DNA of 64,000 nt from Bradyrhizobium sp. CSS354 (GCF_029051725.1 NZ_JAACFU010000005.1:310001-374000); one strand, 5' to 3'; positions 1-9,955 are shown, counted from the first letter of the stretch. A program made the numbers and translations. The notes: generated by a model from the letters alone, not told the origin.

Positions 1-2
1 CG

Positions 3-203
<201 letters not shown>

Positions 204-319
204 CGGCGGCGGGCGATGCCCCATGTTTCTGGTGCTGGAACAGTTCGCGAAATCGCCGTAGTCTGCGGCCATTGCAGTAGGCGGCTTAGCAAGGCGATTG
301 GCTCAGCAAGGTGATGATA

Positions 320-922
320 ATGCGGACTCTCTTTTCCAGCTTTCGGTTGTTCTCGCTCCTCGCGCTCGCGATGTCGCTCGGCGCGGTGAGCCCGGTTGCG
401 GCGCAAGTGCAGCAGCCGACCGCCGCGGGCCTCTGGCAGAAGGTCGAAGACGGCAAGACGGTGGGATGGTTCCTCTTCGTCGACCACAACGGCATCTTCG
501 AAGGCGTCATCGCAAAAACCTTTCCGCGGCCCGGCGACGATCCGAACGAGATCTGCGCGAAATGCACGGATGATCGCAAGAACGCGCCGGTGCTCGGCCT
601 CTCCTTCATCCGCGACATGAAGCGCGATGGCTTGAAGTATGACGGCGGTAACGTGGTCAATCCGCGCGACGGCAACATCTGGAAGGCCAAGATGACGGTC
701 AGTCCGGATGGGCAGACCCTGACGATGCGCGGCTTCCTCGGCATTTCCCTGTTCGGCAAGGATGAGACCTGGACGCGTCTTCCCGACGCCAACATCGCGC
801 AGGTCGATCCCGCCATCGTCGCGAAATATCTCCCGGCGCAAGCAACCGCTGCGACAAAGCCGGTGCCCGCGCCTGCGGCGAAGAAGGGCGGCGCGATGAT
901 GGCGCCGGCGCCGAAGCAGTAG
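320..922 (+). CDS. DUF2147 family exported protein
   Basis: A protein of about 200 residues with an N-terminal signal peptide (hydrophobic stretch [20 protein letters not shown], cleavage after AQ). The mature part matches DUF2147: an opening [15 protein letters not shown] strand, a central pair of cysteines (EICAKC), and a late [16 protein letters not shown] segment. Members are small periplasmic or outer-membrane-associated beta proteins of unknown biochemical role. The C-terminus is an Ala/Pro/Lys-rich tail. Starts are possible at GTG 311, ATG 314 and ATG 320; 320 was chosen because AAGG at 308-311 is then 8 nt away. It stands alone, with no operon partner. Confidence 0.75.
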   Translation: MRTLFSSFRLFSLLALAMSLGAVSPVAAQVQQPTAAGLWQKVEDGKTVGWFLFVDHNGIFEGVIAKTFPRPGDDPNEICAKCTDDRKNAPVLGLSFIRDMKRDGLKYDGGNVVNPRDGNIWKAKMTVSPDGQTLTMRGFLGISLFGKDETWTRLPDANIAQVDPAIVAKYLPAQATAATKPVPAPAAKKGGAMMAPAPKQ

Positions 923-1302
923 GGTCTACGTCGCGCGCTTTGCCGCCCGAACTTCCGTAGCTCCACACACCGCCGTCATTGCTCGCGAAGGCCGGGGGGC
1001 TCCAGTACGCCGCAGTCTCTCAGCGTTCTTGCGCGGTGTCCGTGGCCCCGTGCGCAATCGCGCATGCGGCCGGCGATGACCGCGGAGATCTTGGCGCGCG
1101 AGTAGCGGTCATACCGGTCGAAAGACGAATGCGTGCCGGCCGCGCGCCAGTAGTTCCCCGGAATGCGCGGTGGCGCCGGATTTGCATAGCTTTCCGCAAA
1201 GCTGTTGGGGGATGAGTCGCCGTCCTTGACGCCTTCGCCGAGTCGCGGAAGGCGGACGGCAACTATCGCCCCGCGGCGATGACCTCGATCCGCGGAGACG
1301 AC
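923..1302. other. Intergenic stretch with no convincing gene
   Basis: 380 bases between two small exported-protein genes. Short open frames exist on both strands, but their composition (Arg/Ala-rich, no domain, no ribosome binding site) looks like non-coding high-GC sequence. A fragment near 975-985 (GTCATTGCTCGCGAAG) resembles the arm of the hairpin repeat seen complete at 22259 and 55966, so part of the stretch may be decayed repeat. Confidence 0.5.
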
Positions 1303-1659
1303 ATGAGACGTGCAATAACGTGTGCCGCCATGCTGCTGGTCCTGACGGTGCTGTTGACGGCCCCGATGATGGCGCGCGACGACGGGCGCTACGCCAACTC
1401 GCCATTAAAGCCCTGGTTCGAGAGCCTGCACAGCGAATACGGCCAATGCTGCTCGGATGCCGATGGCTATGTGGTCGCCGATGTCGACTGGGAGTCCGAC
1501 AAGGGCCGTTATCGCGTACATCTCGACGGCGAATGGGTGGTCGTGCCCGACGGCGCCGTCATCACCGAGCCGAACAAGATCGGCCGCACCATGGTGTGGA
1601 AGCACTATATCGACGGCCATCCGCGCGTGCGCTGCTTCATGCCGGGCAGCATGACGTAG
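1303..1659 (+). CDS. Small exported protein of unknown function
   Basis: 118 residues starting MRRAITCAAMLLVLTVLL, a clear Sec signal peptide probably cleaved near MMARDD. The mature part has Cys residues in a CCSDADGY motif and near the C-terminus (VRCFMPG), with an alternating polar/aromatic beta pattern (RVHLDGEWVVVPDGAVI). It resembles small secreted hypothetical proteins common in Bradyrhizobium; I do not recognise a function. The ATG at 1303 was preferred to 1279 because GGAG at 1293-1296 is well spaced and the signal peptide then starts at residue 1. Confidence 0.7.
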   Translation: MRRAITCAAMLLVLTVLLTAPMMARDDGRYANSPLKPWFESLHSEYGQCCSDADGYVVADVDWESDKGRYRVHLDGEWVVVPDGAVITEPNKIGRTMVWKHYIDGHPRVRCFMPGSMT

Positions 1660-1748
1660 ACTGAAGCGTCATCCCGGGCGAAACGTAGCGTCGAAACGGG
1701 ACTCGCACCAATGCATCCACGCGGCGAGGCAGCGCCCGCGCGCGGCGC

Positions 1749-3290
1749 TCAGGTCACCGGCGCCGGATTGAACAGCGTCAGATCGTTGTGGATGCCCCAG
1801 CGATCCGACCACGGCTTGGTGCGGCCGCTGGCGACGTCGAGGATCAGGCGGAACAGGTCCCAGCCGGTCTCCTCGATGGTCTTTTCGCCGGTGGCGATGC
1901 CTCCCGCATCGAAATCGATCAGGTCCTTCCAGCGTCGTGCGAGCTCGCTGCGGGTCGCTACCTTGATCACGGGCGCGGCCGCGAGGCCATAGGGCGTACC
2001 GCGGCCGGTGGTGAACACCTGCAAGGTCATGCCGGAGGCGAGCTGGAGCGTGCCGCAGATGAAGTCGGACGCCGGCGTTGCCGCAAACAGCATGCCTTTC
2101 TGCGTCGCCTTCTCGCCGGGCGAGAGTACGCCGGTGATTGCGGACGATCCGGACTTGACGATCGAGCCGAGCGACTTCTCGACGATGTTGGCAAGCCCGC
2201 CCTTCTTGTTGCCCGGCGTGGTGTTGGCGCTGCGGTCAGCGCCGCCGCGGGCCAGATAGGAATCGTACCAGGCCATCTCGCGGACCAGTGCGCGGCCGAC
2301 GTCCTCGTTGATGGCGCGGCGGGTGAGGAGCTGGATCGCGTCGCGCACTTCGGTGACTTCCGAGAACATCACGGTGGCGCCGGCGCGCACCAGCAGGTCG
2401 GCCGCGAAGCCGACCGCGGGATTCGCGGTGACGCCGGAGAAGGCGTCGCTGCCACCGCATTGCAGGCCGATGACGAGATCGGCGGCCGGGCAGGTCTCGC
2501 GGGTGCGCTTGTTGAGGATCTTCAGGCGGGCTTCGGCCTGGGTCATGATGGCGTCGACGATGGCGCCAAAACCGTCGAAGGCTTCGTCCTGCATGCGCAC
2601 GATGGCATTGCTGACGCCTTCCGGCACCAGACGCTCGGGCGCGAGCTTTTCGCATCCCAAGCTGACGACCAGGATCTCCCCGCCGAAATTCGGGTTCTGC
2701 GCGATGTTTTGCAGCGTGCGGATCGGAATCACAGCGTCGGGCGCGTTGATGGCGACGCCACAGCCATAGGCATGCGTCAGCGGCACGACGTCATCGACAT
2801 TCGGATATTTCGGCAGCAGCTCGGCGCGGATGCGCTTCACCGCGTATTCCATCGTGCCCTTGACGCATTGCACGGAGGAGGAGATGCCGAGGATGTTCTT
2901 GGTGCCGACAGAGCCGTCGGAGTTGCGAAAGCCTTCGAATGTGAAACCTTCGAGCGGCGGCAGCGGCGCGGGAACGGCGGTCGAGATCTCCAGCTTGTCG
3001 AGGGCAGGGGCCTCCGGCATGCGGATGCGCGCTTCGTCCACCCATTCGCCGGCCAGGATCGGCGCGAGCGCATGACCGATCACCTCGCCGTAGCGGATGA
3101 TCGGGGCGTCCTGGGGGATGTCGACCAGCGCCGTCTTGTGGCCTTGCGGCACGAAGGCGCGCAGCGTCAGCCCGCTGGCAAAGCGCGAGCCGGCGGGAAG
3201 CCCGAAATCATTGACCACGATCGCGACGTTGTCGCGATCGTTGAGCTTGATGTAGCGCGGCTGCTCTTTCGCTGCGACCGACTGGTCCAT
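1749..3290 (-). CDS. garD: Galactarate dehydratase
   Basis: A 513-residue protein that follows the E. coli GarD sequence, as I remember it, along its whole length. It has an N-terminal SAF-like domain ([17 protein letters not shown]), the [15 protein letters not shown] segment (here [19 protein letters not shown]), the signature [18 protein letters not shown], and the C-terminal [19 protein letters not shown]. GarD dehydrates galactarate to 5-dehydro-4-deoxy-glucarate, the same product GudD makes from glucarate. It is last in the aldarate gene run, after the semialdehyde dehydrogenase, with an inverted repeat in the gap. The start at 3290 (MDQSVAAK) was chosen because an upstream extension would run into that repeat, and GGAG lies 7 nt before it. 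Altronate dehydratase UxaA is the nearest relative, but the GarD motifs decide. Confidence 0.92.
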   Translation of the reverse strand: MDQSVAAKEQPRYIKLNDRDNVAIVVNDFGLPAGSRFASGLTLRAFVPQGHKTALVDIPQDAPIIRYGEVIGHALAPILAGEWVDEARIRMPEAPALDKLEISTAVPAPLPPLEGFTFEGFRNSDGSVGTKNILGISSSVQCVKGTMEYAVKRIRAELLPKYPNVDDVVPLTHAYGCGVAINAPDAVIPIRTLQNIAQNPNFGGEILVVSLGCEKLAPERLVPEGVSNAIVRMQDEAFDGFGAIVDAIMTQAEARLKILNKRTRETCPAADLVIGLQCGGSDAFSGVTANPAVGFAADLLVRAGATVMFSEVTEVRDAIQLLTRRAINEDVGRALVREMAWYDSYLARGGADRSANTTPGNKKGGLANIVEKSLGSIVKSGSSAITGVLSPGEKATQKGMLFAATPASDFICGTLQLASGMTLQVFTTGRGTPYGLAAAPVIKVATRSELARRWKDLIDFDAGGIATGEKTIEETGWDLFRLILDVASGRTKPWSDRWGIHNDLTLFNPAPVT

Positions 3291-3306
3291 GGAAGGACTC
3301 CGAAGT

Positions 3307-3393
3307 GTAGGGTGGGTTAGCGCAGCGTAACCCACCACCGTCTGCATCCGTCGAACCACAAGAGGTGGGTTACGCTGCGCTAACCCACCCTAC
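3307..3393. repeat. Perfect 30-nt inverted repeat between garD and the dehydrogenase
   Basis: The left arm 3307-3336 and the right arm 3364-3393 are exact reverse complements, separated by 27 nt. Each arm is itself an imperfect palindrome (GGTGGGTTA ... TAACCCACC around GCGCAGCG), so the transcript can fold as one long hairpin or two small ones. I recall this GTAGGGTGGGTTAGCGC-type sequence as a dispersed repeat in Bradyrhizobium and other bacteria. Its place inside a co-directional gene run suggests an effect on garD mRNA, which is inference. Confidence 0.85.
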
Positions 3394-3408
3394 GACACCT
3401 ACGATCCA

Positions 3409-4857
3409 TCAACCGGGATAGGTATAGGCGGTCTTCACCGTCGTGTAGAACTCGCGGGCGTAGGAGCCCTGCTCGCGGGCACCGTAGCTCGAACCCTTCC
3501 GGCCGCCGAACGGCACGTGATAGTCGACGCCGGCGGTCGGCAGATTGACCATCACCATGCCGGACTCGCTGTTGCGCTTGTAGTGCGAGGCGTATTTCAG
3601 GCTGCTGGTGCAGATGCCGGAGGCAAGGCCGAACTCAGTGTCGTTGGAGATCGCGAGCGCCTCTTCGTAGTTCTTGGCGCGAATGACGGCGGCAACCGGG
3701 CCGAAGACCTCCTCGCGCGAAATGCGCATGTTGTTGTTGGCCTCGGTGAACAGCGCCGGCTGGAGGTAGTGGCCGGGCGTTTCGCGCTTGAGCAACTCGC
3801 CGCCCCAGGCGAGCTTGGCACCCTCGTCCTGGCCGATCTTGATGTAGCGCAGGTCCTGGTCGAGCTGGCTCTGGTCGACCACCGGGCCGATATGCACGCC
3901 GGCCTTGAGCGCGTCGTCCACCGTCAGGCCTTTCAGGCGCTCGGTCACCGCCGCAACGAAACGGTCGTGAATACCTTCGGTGACGATCAGGCGGGACGAG
4001 GCGGTGCAGCGCTGGCCGGTGGAGAAATAGGCGCCGTTGACGGCGACTTCGACGGCGGTCTTGAGATCGGCGTCGTCGAGCACGACCAGCGGGTTCTTGC
4101 CGCCCATCTCGAGCTGGAATTTCTTCATGTTGCTCGAGGTCACGCAGGCCTGCGCGATCTTGCGGCCGGTCTGCACCGAGCCGGTGAAGGTGATCGCGGC
4201 GACGTCGGGATGCTCGATCAGGGTCTGGCCGACCACGGAGCCCGAGCCGACAACGAGGTTGAACACGCCGGCCGGGATGCCGGAACGGGTGATGATCTCG
4301 GACAGCGCATGCGCCGAGCCCGGCACCAGCTCGGCAGGCTTGAACACCACGGTGTTGCCGTAGCAGAGCGCCGGGGCGATCTTCCAGGCGGGGATCGCGA
4401 TCGGGAAATTCCAGGGCGTGATCATGCCGACGACGCCCATCGGCTCACGGGTGAGCTCGACGTCGATGCCGGGACGCACCGAGGCCCCCTTTTCGCCGAT
4501 CATGCGCAGCGCCTCGCCGGCGAAGAACGCAAAAATCTGGCCGGCGCGGGCGACCTCGCCGATGCCTTCGGGGAGGGTCTTGCCTTCCTCGCGGGCGAGC
4601 AGGCGGCCGAGCTCTTCCTTGCGGGCGATGATCTCGAGCGAAATCTTGTTCAGCGCGTCGTAGCGCGCCTGCGGCGTCGACTGCGCCCAGGCGGGGAAGG
4701 CGGCCTTGGCGGCTGCGATCGCCTTCTCGGTCTGCGCCTTGTCGGCCTTGGCGTATTCGCCGACTAGGTCGTTGGTGTTGGAGGGGTTGATGTTCTTGGT
4801 GACGCCGGAGCCGTCGACCCATTCGCCGCCGATGAAGTTCTTCAGGATCGCAGTCAT
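3409..4857 (-). CDS. 2-oxoglutarate semialdehyde (2,5-dioxopentanoate) dehydrogenase
   Basis: A 482-residue NAD(P)-dependent aldehyde dehydrogenase of normal family length. Visible catalytic elements are Asn150 (TPWNFPIA), the general base Glu250 (LEMGGKNP) and the nucleophile Cys284 (GQRCTAS), with the cofactor-site FTGSVQTG at about 224-231. The family includes alpha-ketoglutaric semialdehyde dehydrogenases, which oxidise 2,5-dioxopentanoate to 2-oxoglutarate. That substrate is inferred mainly from context: the gene sits directly downstream of kdgD and gudD, whose combined product is this semialdehyde. Only 17 nt separate it from gudD, so co-transcription is likely. The sequence alone would also fit succinate semialdehyde or a similar aldehyde. 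Confidence 0.87.
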   Translation of the reverse strand: MTAILKNFIGGEWVDGSGVTKNINPSNTNDLVGEYAKADKAQTEKAIAAAKAAFPAWAQSTPQARYDALNKISLEIIARKEELGRLLAREEGKTLPEGIGEVARAGQIFAFFAGEALRMIGEKGASVRPGIDVELTREPMGVVGMITPWNFPIAIPAWKIAPALCYGNTVVFKPAELVPGSAHALSEIITRSGIPAGVFNLVVGSGSVVGQTLIEHPDVAAITFTGSVQTGRKIAQACVTSSNMKKFQLEMGGKNPLVVLDDADLKTAVEVAVNGAYFSTGQRCTASSRLIVTEGIHDRFVAAVTERLKGLTVDDALKAGVHIGPVVDQSQLDQDLRYIKIGQDEGAKLAWGGELLKRETPGHYLQPALFTEANNNMRISREEVFGPVAAVIRAKNYEEALAISNDTEFGLASGICTSSLKYASHYKRNSESGMVMVNLPTAGVDYHVPFGGRKGSSYGAREQGSYAREFYTTVKTAYTYPG

Positions 4858-4874
4858 AGCTTCCTCCAGAGTTT

Positions 4875-6218
4875 TTAACGAACCAGGCAGGGACGCTTGT
4901 CGTCGAAGGTCCAGCCGGGGATCAGGTCCTGCATGGCAATAGCGTCATCGCGGGCGCCGAGTCCATGCTGCTTGTAGAGGTCATGCGCGGCGTCGATGGC
5001 GGCCCTGTCGATTTCGATACCCAGGCCCGGCCTATCAGGCACAGCGATCTTGCCGCCCTTGATCTGGAGCGGCTCCTTCGTCAGCGCCTGGCCGTCCTGC
5101 CAGATCCAGTGCGTGTCGATCGCGGTGACCTTGCCGGGGGCGGCGGCGCCGACATGGGTGAACATGGCGAGCGAGATGTCGAAATGGTTGTTGGAGTGCG
5201 AACCCCAGGTCAGGCCGTTGTCGCGGCAGGTCTGAGCCACGCGCACCGAACCTTGCATGGTCCAGAAATGGGGATCGGCCAGCGGAATGTCCACCGCGCC
5301 GAGGCGCAGCGCATGGGACAATTGCCGCCAGTCGGTCGCGATCATGTTGGTTGCGGTCGGCAGGCCCGTGGCACGGCGGAACTCGGCCATGATCTCGCGG
5401 CCGGAGAAGCCGCCTTCGGCGCCGCAGGGGTCCTCGGCATAGGCGAGGATGCCGTGCATGTCCTTGCAGAGGCTGACAGCCTCGTCGAGCGACCAGGCGC
5501 CGTTCGGGTCCAGGGTCACGCGGGCATTGGGGAAGCGTTTTGCGATTGCTGTGACGGCCTCGATCTCCTGCTCGCCGCGCAGCACGCCGCCCTTGAGCTT
5601 GAAATCAGCGAAGCCGTAATGGTCGTGGGTGGCTTCCGCGAGCCGCACCACGGTTTCCGGCGTCATCGCCTGCTGATGGCGGAGGTTGAACCATTCGGGC
5701 TTGCCGGTCTCGCCGCCGATATAGTCGAGCTTGGATTTGCGCCGGTCGCCGACGAAGAAGAGATAGCCGAGGGTCTCGACGCTGTTGCGCTGCTGGCCTT
5801 CGCCGAGCAGGGCTGCGACGGGCAGGTCGAGATGCTGGCCGAGCAGATCGAGCAGCGCCGACTCCACGGCCGTGACGGCGTGGATCATGACGCGGAGATC
5901 AAAAGTCTGCTTGCCGCGGCCGCCGGCATCGCGATCGGCGAAGGCGGTCCTGATATCGGCGAGGATGTTGTTCATCGCGCCGACGGTCTTGCCGATCACG
6001 AGATCACGGGCGTCCTGCAGCGTCTGCCAGATCTTCTGGCCGCCCGGCACCTCGCCGACGCCGGTGTGACCGGCATTGTCGGTGAGAATGACGATGTTGC
6101 GGGTGAAGAACGGCGCATGCGCGCCGCTCAGATTGAGGAGCATGCTGTCACGACCTGCGACCGGGATCACCTGCATCGCGGTGACGACCGGTGCGCCAGT
6201 GATCTCGGTCTTGGCCAT
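4875..6218 (-). CDS. gudD: D-glucarate dehydratase
   Basis: 447 residues, enolase superfamily. All catalytic positions of the E. coli enzyme appear with an offset of two: Lys207 and Lys209 (DFKLKG), metal ligands Asp237, Glu268 and Asn291, Asp315 (PLADPHFW) and His341 (GSHSNNHF). It removes water from D-glucarate (or L-idarate) to give 5-dehydro-4-deoxy-D-glucarate. It is the second gene after kdgD, 25 nt downstream, followed at 17 nt by the semialdehyde dehydrogenase. The intact active site and the neighbourhood leave little doubt. Confidence 0.95.
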   Translation of the reverse strand: MAKTEITGAPVVTAMQVIPVAGRDSMLLNLSGAHAPFFTRNIVILTDNAGHTGVGEVPGGQKIWQTLQDARDLVIGKTVGAMNNILADIRTAFADRDAGGRGKQTFDLRVMIHAVTAVESALLDLLGQHLDLPVAALLGEGQQRNSVETLGYLFFVGDRRKSKLDYIGGETGKPEWFNLRHQQAMTPETVVRLAEATHDHYGFADFKLKGGVLRGEQEIEAVTAIAKRFPNARVTLDPNGAWSLDEAVSLCKDMHGILAYAEDPCGAEGGFSGREIMAEFRRATGLPTATNMIATDWRQLSHALRLGAVDIPLADPHFWTMQGSVRVAQTCRDNGLTWGSHSNNHFDISLAMFTHVGAAAPGKVTAIDTHWIWQDGQALTKEPLQIKGGKIAVPDRPGLGIEIDRAAIDAAHDLYKQHGLGARDDAIAMQDLIPGWTFDDKRPCLVR

Positions 6219-6243
6219 CGCAGGCTCCTCCCTGTGTCGTTTG

Positions 6244-7188
6244 TTATTCTGCAGCCTGTTGTGACGATCGGATGGCGGGCAGATTCTTCACCAGCGCGGC
6301 CACTTCCGCGATCTCCTGCTCGGTGAGGTCGGTCAGCGGCGGACGGACCGGGCCGGAATCGCGGCCGATCACCTTCATGCCGGCCTTGATGATCGAGACC
6401 GCATAGCCCTTCTTGCGGTTGCGGATCGCGATCAGCGGCAGGATGAAGTCCTTCAGCCCGGCGTGGATCGTCGCGTGGTCGCGCTTGCGCACGGCGGCGT
6501 AGAAGTTGGTGGCGAATTCCGGAACGAAGTTGAACACCGCCGAGGAGTAGGTGGTCACGCCCATGTCGAGATAGGGCAGCGCGAAGGTCTCTGCGGTCGG
6601 CAAGCCCCCGATATAGGTCAGGCGGTCGCCGAGCTTGGTGTAGACGCGGGTCATCAGCTCGATGTCGCCGATGCCATCCTTGTAGCCGACGAGGTTGGGG
6701 CAGCGTTCGGCGAGGCGGGCGAGCGTATCGGGCTGGAGGATGGCATTGTCGCGGTTGTAGACGATCACGCCGATCTTCACGGAGGCGCAGATCGCTTCCA
6801 CGTGGGCAGCAAGCCCATCCTGCTCGGCATGGGTGAGATAGGGCGGCAGCAGCAACAAGCCGTCGGCGCCGGCCTTCTCAGCGCCGATCGCGATCTCGCG
6901 CGCGGTGGCGGTGCCGTAGCCGGTGCCGGCGAGCACGGGCACGCGGCCCTTGGTCTCCTCCACGGCGATCTTGACGACCTGCGGAACTTCGGCGGCCGTC
7001 AGCGAGAAGAACTCGCCGGTGCCGCCGGCGGCGAACAGGCCTGCGACGTCATAGCCGCACAGCCACTCCATGTTGGCGCGGTAGGTCGCCTCGTCGAAGG
7101 AGTAATCCGCCTTGAACGGGGTGACGGGGAAAGACAGGAGGCCGGATCCGATCTTCTGGGCCATCTCCTGCGGGGTCATCTTGCTCAT
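6244..7188 (-). CDS. kdgD: 5-dehydro-4-deoxyglucarate dehydratase
   Basis: 314 residues of the DapA/NAL class I aldolase superfamily. The Schiff-base Lys170 ([10 protein letters not shown]), the Tyr144 partner (VIVYNRDN) and the substrate loop GGTGEF at 55-60 are present. KdgD decarboxylates and dehydrates 5-dehydro-4-deoxyglucarate to 2,5-dioxopentanoate, joining the two aldarate dehydratases to the semialdehyde dehydrogenase. It opens the catabolic gene run; the 123-nt gap upstream carries the candidate LysR-type operator. Dihydrodipicolinate synthase is unlikely given the context and the KdgD-like start [11 protein letters not shown]. Confidence 0.93.
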   Translation of the reverse strand: MSKMTPQEMAQKIGSGLLSFPVTPFKADYSFDEATYRANMEWLCGYDVAGLFAAGGTGEFFSLTAAEVPQVVKIAVEETKGRVPVLAGTGYGTATAREIAIGAEKAGADGLLLLPPYLTHAEQDGLAAHVEAICASVKIGVIVYNRDNAILQPDTLARLAERCPNLVGYKDGIGDIELMTRVYTKLGDRLTYIGGLPTAETFALPYLDMGVTTYSSAVFNFVPEFATNFYAAVRKRDHATIHAGLKDFILPLIAIRNRKKGYAVSIIKAGMKVIGRDSGPVRPPLTDLTEQEIAEVAALVKNLPAIRSSQQAAE

Positions 7189-7288
7189 GGGCGCTGCTCC
7201 CTTGCCTCGTGTTGTGGAGGACGCAAGCCTGCGCGTCCATGCGCCGTGGTTTAGGAGACCGTTCGATGCGGGTCCAAGCCAAAGCCTA

Positions 7289-7313
7289 TATCGACCGATG
7301 CGAATTCAGCATC
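7289..7313 (-). promoter_or_regulatory. Candidate LysR-type operator upstream of kdgD
   Basis: The palindrome GATGC-N7-GCATC at 7297-7313 contains the T-N11-A core of LysR-type sites. The adjoining TATCGACCGATGC (7289-7301) recurs as TATCGATCGATGC at 9774-9786 before the transporter gene, with 12 of 13 bases equal. Both sites lie 80-115 nt from the start codon of a gene in the same pathway and in the same orientation. Binding by the local LysR protein is inferred. Confidence 0.5.
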
Positions 7314-8217
7314 AATCTTCCATCGCCTCCGCCGAGGACAATTCGCTCGCGATTTTGATGAGCGCCGACAGCAGCGGGTTCTCGTCGTCGCGGCGCCAGA
7401 CCATGAACAACTCGACCGGGACACGGGTTCGCAGCTTCAGCGGCCGCAGGCGGACGTCCGCGATCTTCAGGCTCGCCGCCGCTGCCGGCACGATGGCAAG
7501 GCCGAGGCCGGCGCGCACCATGGCGAGGATCGAGTGGATCTGGCTCAGGTGCTGGACATAGCGCGGCAGGATGTCGGCGCGGGTGAACAGCGCCACCAGC
7601 ACGTCGTGAAAGTAGCGGCTCTCATAGGGCGAATACATCACGAAGGGCTGGTTGTCGAAATCCTTGATGGTGACGCTCTCGGCATTCGCCAGCGGATGCT
7701 TTTTCGGGATCGCGGCGAGCAGGGGCTCGGCGACGACACGGCGGCTGGCGATTTCGGGGCGCGCGATCGGCGGCCTGAGCAGGCCGGCATCGATCTGGCC
7801 CGAGGTCAGCGCCTCGAACTGGTCGCCCGACACCATCTCCTTCAGTGAGAAGTCCACCTCGGGCAGCTTGGCGCGGCAGGCGGCGACGAGTTCGGGGAGG
7901 AAGCCGTAGGCCGCGGCCGCGGTGAAGCCGATCTTCAGCGAGCCGGACTTGCCGAGCGCGATACGGCGGGCGACCTGCGAGGCGCTTTCCGCAAGCTTCA
8001 GGATGCGCCGCGCTTCCGGCAGGAAGCTGCGCCCGGCAGGCGTCAGGCGCACCGAGCGGCTGGTACGCTCCAGCAGCGGCGCATCGATGATGTGCTCGAG
8101 CACCTGGATCTGTCGGGACAGCGGCGGCTGGGTCATGTTCAGCCGCGCGGCGGCGCGGCCGAAATGCAATTCCTCCGCTACCGTGACGAAACAGCGGAGC
8201 TGGTTGAGGTCGAACAT
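7312..8217 (-). CDS. LysR-family transcriptional regulator of the aldarate locus
   Basis: 301 residues with a standard LysR layout. A winged helix-turn-helix occupies about residues 1-60 (MFDLNQLRCFVTVAEELHFG, then RLNMTQPPLSRQIQ), followed by a periplasmic-binding-like effector domain. It lies between the transporter and kdgD, all on one strand, so it probably controls uptake and breakdown of glucarate or galactarate with an aldarate or pathway intermediate as inducer. The start at 8217 was taken over 8265 because MFDLNQL is the conserved beginning of the DNA-binding domain. GCATCGAT at 8262-8269 in its own leader is half of the candidate operator, so autoregulation is possible. Confidence 0.88.
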   Translation of the reverse strand: MFDLNQLRCFVTVAEELHFGRAAARLNMTQPPLSRQIQVLEHIIDAPLLERTSRSVRLTPAGRSFLPEARRILKLAESASQVARRIALGKSGSLKIGFTAAAAYGFLPELVAACRAKLPEVDFSLKEMVSGDQFEALTSGQIDAGLLRPPIARPEIASRRVVAEPLLAAIPKKHPLANAESVTIKDFDNQPFVMYSPYESRYFHDVLVALFTRADILPRYVQHLSQIHSILAMVRAGLGLAIVPAAAASLKIADVRLRPLKLRTRVPVELFMVWRRDDENPLLSALIKIASELSSAEAMED

Positions 8218-8276
8218 CGATACATGCCTTAGATGGATAAGGCGTTTCCCCGGCGCTTCTAGCATCGATTACTCCC

Positions 8277-8307
8277 AAAACAAAGACGGCGGCCGTGAAG
8301 CCGCCGT
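8277..8307 (-). terminator. Rho-independent terminator after the MFS transporter
   Basis: Read on the minus strand, ACGGCGGC and GCCGCCGT (8-bp perfect stem, 6-nt loop, 8286-8307) are followed by CTTTGTTTT at 8285-8277. It lies 33 nt past the transporter stop and separates its transcript from the LysR gene. Confidence 0.7.
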
Positions 8308-8339
8308 TAAGTTGCCTGGTCAAGCTCCCATGGGAGCCC

Positions 8340-9692
8340 TCAGGAGGAACGTTTGAGCACCACGCGCTCGATCTTGCCGACGACCACGAGATAGGCGAAT
8401 GCGGCCACCAGCGCGTTGGCGCCGACGAAGATCAGCGCGCCGTTGAACGAGCCGGTCGCGGCCAGGATGTAGCCGATCACGATCGGGGTGCTGATCGAGG
8501 AGAGGTTGCCGAAGGTGTTGAACAGGCCGCCCGAGACGCCGCCGGCTTCCTTCGGCGAGGTGTCTGAAACGACAGCCCAGCCGAGCGCGCCGATGCCCTT
8601 GCCGAAGAAGGCGAGCGCCATGAAGCCGACCACCAGCGCCTGGCCGTCGACATAGTTGCAGGCGATGATCGACATCGACAGCAGCATGCCGCCGACAATC
8701 GGGATCTTGCGCGCCATGGTCAGCGAGCCGGTCTTGCGCAGGATCGCGTCGGAGATGACGCCGCCAAGCACGCCGCCGATGAAGCCGCACAGCGCCGGCA
8801 GTGTCGCGACGAAGCCGGCTTGCAGGATCGACAGCCCGCGCTCCTTGACGAGGTAGACCGGGAACCAGGTCAGGAAGAAATAGGTCAGCGTGTTGATGCA
8901 GTACTGGCCGAGATAGACGCCGAGCATCATGCGGTTGGAAAGCAGCTGGCGGATATGGTCCCACCCGGAGCCGGCCTCGGGCGCGCGCTCTTGCTTCAGA
9001 TCCTCTTTGGGCGCGTCGAGGTCGACCAGCGCACCTCCGGCCTTGATGTAGTCGAATTCGGCCTCGTTGATGCCGGGATGCTCCTTCGGGCCATAGATCG
9101 TCTTGATCCAGACCAGGCCCATGATGATGCCGAGTGCGCCCATCACGAAGAACACGTAGCGCCAGCCGTAATCATGCGCGATCCAGCCCATCAGCGGCGC
9201 GAAGATCACGGTGGCGAAATACTGCCCGGAATTGAAGAAGGCGGACGCGGTGCCGCGCTCGTTGCTGGGAAACCAGGCCGCGACGATGCGTGCGTTGGCG
9301 GGGAAAGACGGCGCTTCGGCGATACCGACCAGGAAGCGCAGGCCGAACAGCACGATGATCGCGGTGCCGGCGCTGAAGAATCCGACCCAGCCCTGCAGCG
9401 TCGTGAACAGCGACCATACGATGATGCTGAAGGCATAGACGAGGCGGGAGCCGTAGCGGTCGAGCAGCCAGCCGCCCGGCACCTGCGCGATCACATAGGA
9501 CCATCCGAACGCCGAGAAGATGTAGCCCATCGCGACGGGATCGAGATGCAGCTCCTTGGAGAGCGCGGGGCCCGCGATCGACAGCGTGGCGCGGTCGGCA
9601 TAATTGACGGTCGTGACCAGGAACAACATGGTCACGATGAACAGCCTGACGCGAGACCTTCTCACATCCGCTGCGGACATCACTGCGCTCAT
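8340..9692 (-). CDS. MFS transporter, anion:cation symporter type (probable glucarate/galactarate uptake)
   Basis: 450 residues with about 12 membrane segments in two halves and a charged central loop (about 225-265). The N-terminus VTTVNYADRATLSIAGPAL carries the NYxDR motif typical of the ACS family, which includes GudP, GarP and hexuronate carriers. With the complete aldarate catabolic set immediately downstream, import of D-glucarate and/or galactarate by proton symport is the likely role; substrate is from context. It has its own terminator and a leader with the operator-like TATCGATCGATGC motif. ATG at 9692 fits the usual short cytoplasmic N-terminus. Confidence 0.85.
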   Translation of the reverse strand: MSAVMSAADVRRSRVRLFIVTMLFLVTTVNYADRATLSIAGPALSKELHLDPVAMGYIFSAFGWSYVIAQVPGGWLLDRYGSRLVYAFSIIVWSLFTTLQGWVGFFSAGTAIIVLFGLRFLVGIAEAPSFPANARIVAAWFPSNERGTASAFFNSGQYFATVIFAPLMGWIAHDYGWRYVFFVMGALGIIMGLVWIKTIYGPKEHPGINEAEFDYIKAGGALVDLDAPKEDLKQERAPEAGSGWDHIRQLLSNRMMLGVYLGQYCINTLTYFFLTWFPVYLVKERGLSILQAGFVATLPALCGFIGGVLGGVISDAILRKTGSLTMARKIPIVGGMLLSMSIIACNYVDGQALVVGFMALAFFGKGIGALGWAVVSDTSPKEAGGVSGGLFNTFGNLSSISTPIVIGYILAATGSFNGALIFVGANALVAAFAYLVVVGKIERVVLKRSS

Positions 9693-9773
9693 TCCGCGCC
9701 TCCTTAGAACACGAACGTTTCCCCACAGCGACTCCTAGAGGTGCGCGCGGCAAAGTGTCCAAGTTCAAGGCAG

Positions 9774-9803
9774 TATCGATCGATGCCGCTTTTGGATTGA
9801 TGC
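9774..9803 (-). promoter_or_regulatory. Candidate LysR-type operator upstream of the aldarate transporter
   Basis: TATCGATCGATGC at 9774-9786 repeats the kdgD leader motif with one change. A second GATGC follows at 9799-9803. The site is about 85-110 nt before the transporter start. Function is inferred from the shared motif only. Confidence 0.45.
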
Positions 9804-9852
9804 AACGGCAGGTGGGGGAACGATTGTGAGAATGCCGAGACGTGAGCCCCAC

Positions 9853-9870
9853 CGTCATTGCGAGCGCAGC
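9853..9870. repeat. Single arm of the CGTCATTGCGAGC hairpin repeat
   Basis: The 18 bases match the left arm of the hairpins at 22259 and 55966, but the mirror arm is missing or strongly diverged (the following bases resemble GAAGCAA ... only loosely). This looks like a decayed copy. Confidence 0.6.
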
Positions 9871-9955
9871 TCCGCCGAAGAAGCAAAGTAATGGGTTGCA
9901 ATCTGTACTTGTGGGCCGATTTTGGCTAGCGTTCAGTATGGCCGCCGGAGGAAGA

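Noticed and set aside
979..1215. A 78-codon plus-strand frame between two exported-protein genes.
   Set aside because: No ribosome site, no domain and composition of non-coding high-GC DNA; part overlaps a decayed repeat arm.
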